Below are positions 7,823 through 14,073 of a stretch of DNA of 20,370 bases, piece by piece. The position numbers and the translations under genes were made by a program. The notes under the pieces were generated by a model. That model was not told where the DNA came from and did not search any database. It saw only the letters and a list, made by a program, of their open reading frames with translations. How positions within the stretch are numbered: the first letter of the stretch is position 1; each line of letters opens with the position of its first letter. Source of the stretch: Actinomycetes bacterium (GTDB taxonomy: Bacteria; Actinomycetota; Acidimicrobiia; Acidimicrobiales; Microtrichaceae); assembly GCA_023434535.1 (NCBI GenBank), contig JAEYSR010000301.1, forward strand, positions 1-20,370. The letters are read 5' to 3'.

Positions 7823-8541
7823 TCGAGGAGCTGTTCGCGCCGGCCAAGCTGACGCTGTCGCTGCGGGTCACCGGCGTCCGGGACGACGGGTACCACCTGA
7901 TCGACGCCGAGATGGTGTCGCTCGACGTCGGCGACACCCTGCTCGTCGACCCCGACGGCGACGGGCTGGTGGTCGTCGAGGGCGACGACGAGCGACCCGG
8001 AGACGACGACGACCTGGTGCGGCGCGCCCTCCGCCTGGCCGGCCGACGCGCCGGCGTGCGGCTCGCCAAGGTGGTGCCCCCGGGCGCCGGTCTCGGCGGC
8101 GGCAGCTCCGATGCCGCGGCGATCCTGCGCTGGGCCGGCGTGACCGATCCGGCCTCGGCCGTCGCCCTGGGGGCCGACGTGGCGTTCTGCGTGGTCGGAG
8201 GCCGGGCCCGTGTGGGCGGGATCGGGGAGGTGGTGGAGCCGCTGCCGTTCGAGGAGCGGACCCTGACCTTGCTCACCCCGCCGCTGCACTGCTCGACGCC
8301 CGTGGTCTACCGGGAGTGGGACCGGCTCGGTGGCCCGGCCGGCGACCACGGCAACGACCTGGAGCCGGCAGCGCTCAGCGCCTTCCCGGACCTGGCGCGG
8401 TGGCGCGACGAGCTCGGGGGCGCGACGGGCCAGACCCCACGACTCGCAGGCAGCGGGTCGACGTGGTTCGTGGAGGGGGAGCACCCGGGACCCGGTCGCC
8501 TGGTGGCGAGGACGATCCCGGCAGGACGACCGTCGCCCTAG
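7819..8541 (+). CDS. ispE: 4-diphosphocytidyl-2-C-methyl-D-erythritol kinase (IspE)
   Basis: ATP-dependent phosphorylation of CDP-methylerythritol in the non-mevalonate (MEP) isoprenoid pathway, which ultimately supplies polyprenyl phosphate carriers. GHMP kinase motifs: PAK at 8-10 with the catalytic-type Lys10, DDGYH at 22-26, the ATP loop PPGAGLGGGSSD at 87-98, GADV at 119-122 with Asp120 as the expected catalytic acid, and AGSGSTWF at 210-217. At 240 residues it is clearly shorter than the usual 280-310, apparently through compact loops and an abbreviated C-terminal subdomain, since all motifs remain. It is last in the polymerase-tatD-rsmA run and is read towards bS22. Confidence 0.94.
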   Translation: MIEELFAPAKLTLSLRVTGVRDDGYHLIDAEMVSLDVGDTLLVDPDGDGLVVVEGDDERPGDDDDLVRRALRLAGRRAGVRLAKVVPPGAGLGGGSSDAAAILRWAGVTDPASAVALGADVAFCVVGGRARVGGIGEVVEPLPFEERTLTLLTPPLHCSTPVVYREWDRLGGPAGDHGNDLEPAALSAFPDLARWRDELGGATGQTPRLAGSGSTWFVEGEHPGPGRLVARTIPAGRPSP

Positions 8542-8547
8542 GGCGAC
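8532..8547. terminator. Palindrome at the convergent ispE / bS22 junction
   Basis: GTCGCCCTAGGGCGAC is a perfect 16-base palindrome that contains the ispE TAG stop. It can fold as a 6-bp stem with a CTAG loop on either strand and lies 14 bases beyond the bS22 stop. There is no T-run. Its placement matches the hairpins at the other convergent junctions, so a bidirectional 3'-end element is plausible. Confidence 0.4.
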
Positions 8548-8560
8548 CGGGTCGGTCCGA

Positions 8561-8662
8561 CTACTTGCCGCGGGCTCGACGCTGGTGTCGTGTCCGCCGC
8601 AGCAGCTTCTTGTGCTTCTTCTTGCGCATGCGCTTACGGCGCTTCTTGATCAGAGAACCCAT
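8561..8662 (-). CDS. Small ribosomal subunit protein bS22 (AURKAIP1/COX24-type)
   Basis: A 33-residue, extremely basic protein beginning MGSLIKKRRKRMRKKKH and ending RRARGK. It matches almost residue for residue my memory of the mycobacterial bS22 protein of the 30S subunit (MGSVIKKRRKRM...), related to the AURKAIP1/COX24 domain of mitochondrial ribosomes. The ATG at 8662 gives the family's exact N-terminus. The frame continues upstream, but that extension is non-homologous and overlaps the promoter region. No Shine-Dalgarno precedes the ATG. A good -10 ends about ten bases before it, suggesting a very short leader. It converges with ispE. Confidence 0.92.
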   Translation of the reverse strand: MGSLIKKRRKRMRKKKHKKLLRRTRHQRRARGK

Positions 8663-8672
8663 GGCGGCGCAC

Positions 8673-8702
8673 ACAGTAGAGGGCGCAGGGTCGTTCGCCC
8701 AA
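8673..8702 (-). promoter_or_regulatory. Promoter for bS22 with a very short predicted leader
   Basis: On the minus strand TTGGGC (8702-8697) and TACTGT (8678-8673) are separated by 18 bases, a good match to -35 and TANNNT -10 elements. Transcription would start near 8666, only a few bases before the ATG at 8662, consistent with the missing Shine-Dalgarno. Confidence 0.5.
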
Positions 8703-8724
8703 TCCGCGGGCGGGTCGGGCCCGA

Positions 8725-8754
8725 TTCCGGAACGGGCGGGTGCGTCGGTACACT
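8725..8754 (+). promoter_or_regulatory. Possible promoter for the Wzz-like / flippase genes
   Basis: TTCCGG (8725-8730) and TACACT (8749-8754) are 18 bases apart. TACACT is a good TANNNT -10. A start near 8761 would give an untranslated leader of about 90 bases before the ATG at 8854. It is divergent from the bS22 promoter, and the two -35 boxes are about 22 bases apart. Confidence 0.4.
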
Positions 8755-8853
8755 CGGCGGTCGGGCTGCAGAGGGCCCTTCGCCCGTGGCGATGCCGCTG
8801 CGGGAGACGGCCGGGTGGGGACACCTCCGGCGTGACGAGGAGACACCGGGCAC

Positions 8854-10197
8854 ATGACACCGATGCGAACGTCCACCGACGTCGTCGGGTACGTACCCGA
8901 GGCTCCGGTCGGCCCGGAGCGCCGGGCGGCCCTTCGGCTCACGCGCTTCCAGGTGCTCGTCGTCGTGGCCAGCGCGGTCATCACCGCGGGCGTGGCCGCG
9001 GCCTTCGTGTCGCTCCAGCCGCCGGTGTACAACACCTCGCGCTCGGTGATCGTCCTGTCGGGATCCAACCCGAACGACAACGACGTCCTCTCCCGGGCTC
9101 TCGAGAGCCTGGCCCAGTCGAAGGGGATGGCGGCCGAGGTCAAGCGCCGGGGAGACCTCGACCTGTCCATCGACCAGGTGGCCGGGATGATCTCGACCAA
9201 GCGGTCGCCCGAGTCGCCGTACATGGACATCATCGTCAGCAGCCCCGACAAGGCGGAGTCCGAGGCCGTGAGCGCCCAGGTGATCCCCGCCATGCGCGGG
9301 GTGTTCGACCGCAACCAGTCGGAGATCCCCTCGGACCAGCGCATCCCCGGGCCGATCTTCCAGGAGGTCTTCGACAAGCCCCTGCAGACGACGTCGACCT
9401 TCCCGGTGTGGTTCGCCGCCGTCTTCGGGGCCCTGCTCGGCGGACTCGTCCCGTACCTCTTCTTCCTGTTCCGGAACCTCCGCAAGCCGGTCGTCGCCTC
9501 CGCGCAGGACGTCACAGAGGCGATCGACCTCCCCATCCTGGTCAAGGTCCCGCCGCTGTCGGGCCGGGGCGGGAACCCGCAGGACGCCGTCGCCGGCGTG
9601 ATCGCCGCGGTCGAGCGCCTCAGCCTCAACGAGCCGATCCACCGTCTGGTGCTCGTCGGAGCGGACAACGGCGTCGACCGCTCCGCGCTGGCGCTCGCCC
9701 TGGCGTGCGTGGTGGCCCGCAGCTTCGGTCAGCCGGTCGCCCTCGTGGACGCGGATCTGGAGCACGGCACCCTCACCAGCCTGGTGCACGCGGACGACGT
9801 GGCCGGCCTCTCGGAGTGCCTGGCGGGGCAGCTGGATCCGGAAAAGGCGCTGCTGACCATCTCCGACGCCCAGATGCCGGGTGACCTGTCGGGCATCGCC
9901 GCTCCCGAGGGCATGGTCAAGTTCCTCGGCGCCGGGGTCGACCGCTCCCGCAACATCCTGCGGATGCGCTCGACGTTCCACCGGGTCCTCGAGGGCATGG
10001 CCGGTCGCTACGTCGTGATCATCAACGGCCCGAAGGTTCCCGGACCGGTCCCCACCTCGCAGCTGCTCTCGCTCGCCGACGCCACGCTGATGGTCGTCGC
10101 CGAGGGCCAGACGAGCCTCACCGACGCCCGTTCCGCCGGTGACGCGCTCCGCTCGTTCAGCTCCGGTCCCGCCGGCGTCGTCGTCCTCCGTCGTTGA
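8854..10197 (+). CDS. Wzz-like chain-length protein with degenerate BY-kinase-like cytoplasmic domain
   Basis: 447 residues. An N-terminal cytoplasmic tail leads to a membrane helix (about 32-52). Next comes an external chain-length-determinant domain starting PPVYNTSRSVIV, a second helix (about 184-206), and a cytoplasmic ATPase-like domain (about 262-447). That is the layout of Wzz/BY-kinase proteins such as Wzc and CapAB. The P-loop position reads VGADNGVDRSALAL (268-281) without Gly-Lys-Thr/Ser. Walker A' is good (VALVDADL, 295-302). The Walker B region VVIINGP (387-393) has Asn for Asp. There is no tyrosine-rich tail. It likely controls polysaccharide length without kinase activity. The last 44 residues align without gaps to the end of the protein at 2982-5816. 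GAGGAG at 8837-8842 precedes ATG 8854 by 11 bases; ATG 8863 is an alternative. Confidence 0.87.
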   Translation: MTPMRTSTDVVGYVPEAPVGPERRAALRLTRFQVLVVVASAVITAGVAAAFVSLQPPVYNTSRSVIVLSGSNPNDNDVLSRALESLAQSKGMAAEVKRRGDLDLSIDQVAGMISTKRSPESPYMDIIVSSPDKAESEAVSAQVIPAMRGVFDRNQSEIPSDQRIPGPIFQEVFDKPLQTTSTFPVWFAAVFGALLGGLVPYLFFLFRNLRKPVVASAQDVTEAIDLPILVKVPPLSGRGGNPQDAVAGVIAAVERLSLNEPIHRLVLVGADNGVDRSALALALACVVARSFGQPVALVDADLEHGTLTSLVHADDVAGLSECLAGQLDPEKALLTISDAQMPGDLSGIAAPEGMVKFLGAGVDRSRNILRMRSTFHRVLEGMAGRYVVIINGPKVPGPVPTSQLLSLADATLMVVAEGQTSLTDARSAGDALRSFSSGPAGVVVLRR

Positions 10198-10214
10198 GAC
10201 CCGCTCGCTGAGTC

Positions 10215-11780
10215 ATGGGGGCGACGGGGGCAGACGGTCCGGGCGGTGGCGCGGGCGACGCCGGGGATCCGCCGGCGTCGACCGACGTCGACGAGCTCGG
10301 TGCCGTCGACGAGACGGCGGTCGACGGCGGCGAGGGTGACGAGCAGTCGCTCGGGACCAAGGCGAGCCGGGGCTTCCTCTGGGCGAACGTCGGCATCTTC
10401 ACCCGCTACTTCACCGCGCTGATCCTCGCCGCGGTGCTCGCCCGGGCGCTGGACCCGGCGGACTACGCCGTGATGGTCACGCTGATGCTCATCACCTTCT
10501 ACTTCGACAACGCCCTGGACCTGGGCATGGGTGCGGCGCTGGTGTACGAGCAGGAGGAGGGCGTCACCCGCCGGGTGCAGGTCGCCTTCACCGCCAACGT
10601 GGGGCTCGGGGTGGTCCTGGCCGTCGCGGCAGTGGTCACCGCGCCGTGGATCGCCGGCTACTTCCAGCAGTCCGACTACGTGGCGGAGTTCCGCTGCCTG
10701 GCCATCGTGGTGCTGCTCTCGGCGATGACGACCGTGCCCTGGTCGCTGTTCATGCGGAACATGGACTTCCGCCGCCGGGCGGTCGTGGAGGTGTCGCGGG
10801 ACCTGAGCCGGTTCGTGGTCACGTTGGGCCTGGCGCTGGCGGGCTTCGGCGCCTGGGCCATCGTCTACGGGCTGTTCGCGGCGTACGCCGTCGCCCTCGT
10901 CGGCACCTGGGCCGTGCTGCGCTTCCGGCCCACCTTCTCGTGGGACACCTCGACGGTGAAGCAGCTGTTCGCGTACGCGTGGCGCGTGGCGGGCAACCGC
11001 TTCCTCGGCCTGCTGGCCCTCAACGGGGACTACTTCATCGTGGGCAACCGGCGTCACGACCAGTACGCCAGCTACTACCAGGCGTTCCGCCTGCCCGAGT
11101 TCGTCATGGGCGCCCAGCTCAACGGCCTGTCCGCGGTGCTCTTCCCGATGTACTCGCGGATCCGGGCCGACGGCGAGGAGGCCATCCGCCAGGGCATGTA
11201 CAAGGCGCTGCGGATCGTGGCCCTGTTCTCGTTCCCCGTCGGCGTCGGGCTGGCGCTGGTCGCCCGGGACGCCTTCACCGTCTTCTACGGCACGGAGAAC
11301 GTCGTCGGCTACCAGACCATGGAGGTCATCTCGATCGCCGGAGCGGTGACCGGGCTCGGCTTCGCGACCGGCGATCTCCTGATGGCCATCAACCGGCCCG
11401 GGATCCTGCTGCGGCTCAACGCCATCATGGTCCCGACGATGCTCGTGTCGATGTGGTTCGTCGCCCCGTACGGCATCGTCTGGGTCGCCACGGTCCACCT
11501 CGTCATCCAGGTCGTGTTCGTCGCCACCCGACAGATCGTGGTCGACCACATGATCTCGGCCCGGACCCTCACCGCTCTCGCCTGCATGGTGCCGGGTGCG
11601 GTGGTCGCGCTCGGGATCGTCGTCGCGGCGCTGCCGGTCCGGCTCCTGCTCCCCGAGGGCTTCGTGTCGCTGGCCGCCATCGCCCTGGCCGGGACGCTCG
11701 GGGCTCTCGCAGCCCTCGGCGTGTACTCGCCGGCCCGTCGCGAGCTCTTCGACCTCGTGGCCAAGCTGCGGGGTCGTTGA
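10215..11780 (+). CDS. Wzx-type polysaccharide flippase (polysaccharide biosynthesis/export, MOP superfamily)
   Basis: A 521-residue polytopic membrane protein expected to flip undecaprenyl-linked oligosaccharide units to the outer face of the membrane. Residues from about 48 (SLGTKASRGFLWANVG) start the first transmembrane helix as in the PST/RfbX-AmsL family. About 12-14 hydrophobic segments follow, with the family-like ARALDPADYAVM (76-87) and YYQAFRLPEFVMG (287-299). Residues 1-46 are an acidic, Gly/Asp-rich tail unusual for the family. The ATG at 10215 has no clear Shine-Dalgarno, so a later start is possible. It is 17 bases from the Wzz-like gene and probably co-transcribed with it. Confidence 0.88.
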   Translation: MGATGADGPGGGAGDAGDPPASTDVDELGAVDETAVDGGEGDEQSLGTKASRGFLWANVGIFTRYFTALILAAVLARALDPADYAVMVTLMLITFYFDNALDLGMGAALVYEQEEGVTRRVQVAFTANVGLGVVLAVAAVVTAPWIAGYFQQSDYVAEFRCLAIVVLLSAMTTVPWSLFMRNMDFRRRAVVEVSRDLSRFVVTLGLALAGFGAWAIVYGLFAAYAVALVGTWAVLRFRPTFSWDTSTVKQLFAYAWRVAGNRFLGLLALNGDYFIVGNRRHDQYASYYQAFRLPEFVMGAQLNGLSAVLFPMYSRIRADGEEAIRQGMYKALRIVALFSFPVGVGLALVARDAFTVFYGTENVVGYQTMEVISIAGAVTGLGFATGDLLMAINRPGILLRLNAIMVPTMLVSMWFVAPYGIVWVATVHLVIQVVFVATRQIVVDHMISARTLTALACMVPGAVVALGIVVAALPVRLLLPEGFVSLAAIALAGTLGALAALGVYSPARRELFDLVAKLRGR

Positions 11781-11801
11781 CCGTCGCCCTGCACGCGACG
11801 G
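11781..11801. terminator. Hairpin between convergent flippase and acetyltransferase-methyltransferase genes
   Basis: CCGTCGC (11781-11787) and GCGACGG (11795-11801) form a perfect 7-bp stem with a 7-base loop. It starts at the first base after the flippase stop and ends nine bases before the opposing stop. No T-run follows. Likely a bidirectional terminator. Confidence 0.55.
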
Positions 11802-11810
11802 GCGCCCGGG

Positions 11811-13700
11811 TCAGGAGCCCTTGAGCTCCTTGGGCTCGCTGACGTGGATCACCACGAACCAGGCCAGGTCCTGCGCCAGCGCCGAACGCCCGAGGATCGA
11901 GCGGTCGGCCCGGTCCAGGCGACCGAGGATGGACTCGAACCGCTCCGACCGGGTGAAGGCCAGGGCGCCGAGCGACATCAGGTGGAAGAACTGCAGCTCG
12001 ACGGAGCCGAACCAGTTCGACAGGGCGTCGAGGTCGCTGCGCAGCAGCGGGTGCTCGTCGGGCGTGCGCTCGCCCGGGGTGACCCGCCGGTAGGCGCGCA
12101 GGAGCGGGTTGTGGCCCATCGGCTCGATGAACGCCGCGTGGCCGTGGGGGCGCAGGACGCGGGCGATCTGCTCCATGGCCACCGGCGTGTCGAGGTGGTG
12201 CAGGATCCCCGAGCCGATGACCACGTCGAACTCGGAGTCGTCGAACTCCAGCGCCTCGGCGTTCATCTGCCGGAACGAGGCGCCGTCGAGGCCGATCTCG
12301 GCCGCCCGCTCGGTGGCGGCGTCGACCGCGACCTGCGAGATGTCGATCGCCACGACCTCGGATCCGGTCGCCGCCAGCTCCCACGCCTCGGTGTTGTCGC
12401 CGCACCCGAGCTCGAGCACCCGGGCGTCGGCCGCCAGGCTCCTCACCAGGTCGTGGTACGCCGCCGCACTCGCTCCGGTGATGGCGTAGGAGCCGTCGCT
12501 GCGTCGCGGCTCCTCGGCGCCGAACCGCTCGTCGTGGAAGCGCTGTTCGCTGGCCACCCGGTCATCGGTCGTCACGGCCCCTCCTGCGGCGGGCGGGAGC
12601 GTTCGCTCCGGTTCCGTCGATCGAGCTTGGCGGCGCTCCGCGCGCTTGTCCAGCACGGGACCGACCACCGCGATGTAGCCGAGGCCCGCCGAGCGGACCG
12701 CCTGGCCCACGGCGCCGTGGTGGGCCACGACCCGGACCTGGTCCCGCACGCCGGTCGCCCAGCTGTCCTTGTAGGACTCGTCGCCGCGGAGCAGGTCGTA
12801 CTCGCGGCGGCCGCACTCGATCGCGTCGACGACGGCGAACCACTTGAGGGCGGTCCCGGCGCCACGGTGCTCGGCCTCGGTCGACCGACCGGCCTGGTAG
12901 AAGCCGGAGCGGTCCCCGGTCAGCACGTCGAGCTCGACCGCGATGACGGTGCCGTCGTCGTGGGCCATCTCGTAGATCGCCACGTCGCCCGACTCGACCC
13001 CGCGGAGGGCGACCGGTTCGAACCTCGTCCAGGCCTCGAGGAACTTCGAGCCGTCCTGCCAGCGGTCCTCGTGCAGCCGGGCCAGGTCGTCGAGGGCCCT
13101 CTGGGCCTGGTCCACCGGGACCCGGCGCGGGGTGAATCCTGCGGCCCCCAGGCGCTTGGTGGAGCGCTTGATCGTGCTGCGGAGCTGGCCCGGGAGGGCC
13201 TTCAGCGCCGCCGCCGGCTCCGCGGGCAGCGCCATGTACGGGCACACCTGCCGCTCGAGCACGCTCGCCCCCAGGCGGTCGGGCAGCTCGCTCGACGCCA
13301 CGATCCCGTCGAGGTCGATCAGCCGGGAGCCGGGACGTCGCAGCCAGCCGACGACGGCGTCGACGACGTCGTCACGGACGTCGCGACGGGCGACCACGTC
13401 CACCAGGTCGGGGGAGAGGACGCCGTGTCCGAGCACCCGCACCCGCTCGACGCCGATGCCGGCCCGCCCGAGCAGGTCGGTCTCCAGGGCCATCCCGCCG
13501 ACCAGTCGGTCGCCGTCGAAGCAGCAGATCACCTGCGGCCGGCCCCCCGCCGCGTGGTCGACCCACCAGCTGCGCAGGAACGACGACGTCACCGCCTGCT
13601 CGTCCACGAGCTCGTCCCAGGCGGCCGCCCACGGGCCGAGCTGTTCGACCGTCTCCAACCGCACCCCGGGAGTGTGGCGGACGGTGCAGCTCCGCGCCAC
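11811..13700 (-). CDS. Fused GNAT acetyltransferase (CelD/BioF2-like) and SAM-dependent methyltransferase
   Basis: One uninterrupted 629-residue frame with two domains. Residues about 13-350 resemble the CelD/BioF2 (FemAB-related) acyltransferase family. It has paired GNAT-like lobes, the second with FYQAGRSTEAEHRGAG (267-282) and YDLLRGDESYKDSWATG (301-317). Residues about 376-629 are a class I methyltransferase with LELGCGDN (429-436), acidic VVAIDIS (449-455) and SGILHHLDTP (497-506). The substrate is unknown; acylation and methylation of a sugar or sugar-carrier intermediate would suit the neighbourhood. The start is GTG 13700 or, in frame, GTG 13664. The domains meet at a linker containing a Shine-Dalgarno and GTG, so a separate methyltransferase may also be made. 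It is divergent from the WbaP-type gene. Confidence 0.82.
   Translation of the reverse strand: MARSCTVRHTPGVRLETVEQLGPWAAAWDELVDEQAVTSSFLRSWWVDHAAGGRPQVICCFDGDRLVGGMALETDLLGRAGIGVERVRVLGHGVLSPDLVDVVARRDVRDDVVDAVVGWLRRPGSRLIDLDGIVASSELPDRLGASVLERQVCPYMALPAEPAAALKALPGQLRSTIKRSTKRLGAAGFTPRRVPVDQAQRALDDLARLHEDRWQDGSKFLEAWTRFEPVALRGVESGDVAIYEMAHDDGTVIAVELDVLTGDRSGFYQAGRSTEAEHRGAGTALKWFAVVDAIECGRREYDLLRGDESYKDSWATGVRDQVRVVAHHGAVGQAVRSAGLGYIAVVGPVLDKRAERRQARSTEPERTLPPAAGGAVTTDDRVASEQRFHDERFGAEEPRRSDGSYAITGASAAAYHDLVRSLAADARVLELGCGDNTEAWELAATGSEVVAIDISQVAVDAATERAAEIGLDGASFRQMNAEALEFDDSEFDVVIGSGILHHLDTPVAMEQIARVLRPHGHAAFIEPMGHNPLLRAYRRVTPGERTPDEHPLLRSDLDALSNWFGSVELQFFHLMSLGALAFTRSERFESILGRLDRADRSILGRSALAQDLAWFVVIHVSEPKELKGS
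12575..12585 (-). promoter_or_regulatory. Internal Shine-Dalgarno and GTG at the domain junction
   Basis: On the minus strand AGGAGG (12585-12580) is followed after four bases by an in-frame GTG (12575-12573). Initiation there would give a free 254-residue methyltransferase. It falls in the Pro/Ala/Gly-rich linker between domains, where an ancestral separate start would be expected. Confidence 0.5.
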
Positions 13701-13838
13701 CGCGGCAGATCCGGGGCACCCGCCACGCCCGGTGGAGCCGTCGTCACGGCGGGTGAACGGACCGTCGCGGGAGGTCGAACGGATCGGCGTGGAGGCGCAC
13801 GCAGGGCGAACACTGGGACAACTGCCCCCCGAGAACCC

Positions 13839-13868
13839 TTGACGGTGGCGAGCGTCACATGTTCACAT
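13839..13868 (+). promoter_or_regulatory. Weak possible promoter for the WbaP-type gene
   Basis: TTGACG (13839-13844) is the best -35 match in the gap. At 18 bases spacing the -10 position is TCACAT (13863-13868), a poor match that coincides with the tandem TCACATGK repeat. The promoter is uncertain; the repeat may be a regulator site overlapping it. Confidence 0.22.
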
Positions 13869-13944
13869 GGTGCCCGGGAACGGGGAAGAAGTAGCGGGTC
13901 GAACGAGTTGGCGCCGGGGGCGGTCGTCAGCGTCGATCCAGGCG

Positions 13945-13974
13945 AGGGCTAGTGCAAGGGCTGTGGCGAGGGCT
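13945..13974 (+). repeat. Three AGGGCT hexamers at exact 12-base spacing
   Basis: AGGGCT occurs at 13945, 13957 and 13969; the first and third lie in the identical 10-mer GGCGAGGGCT (13941-13950 and 13965-13974). They are about 100-130 bases upstream of the WbaP-type start. Confidence 0.45.
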
Positions 13975-14063
13975 GGAGCTGTGGAGAACGAGCTGGGTCG
14001 GGTTGTCCAATTGCCGGGCATCCCGCTTCGGGGTTCTGTCGAACCGACCGGACCCCGAGGGAA

Positions 14064-14069
14064 GAGGGG
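14064..14069 (+). promoter_or_regulatory. Ribosome binding site that decides the WbaP-type start
   Basis: GAGGGG lies four bases before the ATG at 14074. It supports this start over the in-frame codon at 13867, which would add 69 residues unlike the family. Confidence 0.6.
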
Positions 14070-14073
14070 CGAC

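Larger units (their letters stand above)
13701..14073. other. 373-base divergent intergenic region
   Basis: No convincing gene. The frame of the downstream WbaP-type protein stays open to 13867, but the extra residues are low-complexity Arg/Ala/Gly with no family match. It holds a possible -35 TTGACG (13839-13844), two tandem copies of TCACATGK (13855-13870) and three AGGGCT hexamers at 12-base intervals (13945-13974). A strong ribosome binding site ends it. It probably carries promoters in both directions. Confidence 0.5.

Noticed and set aside
8663..8860. Upstream extension of the bS22 frame to 99 residues
   Set aside because: Residues before MGSLIKK do not match the family and run through the promoter region; bS22 proteins are about 33 residues.
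10008..11549. 513-codon minus-strand frame over the flippase
   Set aside because: His/Asp/Arg-rich shadow of a membrane-protein gene; no recognisable domain.
13867..14073. 69-residue N-terminal extension of the WbaP-type transferase
   Set aside because: Not like the family, covers the region with promoter-like and repeat elements, and ATG 14074 has its own strong ribosome binding site.
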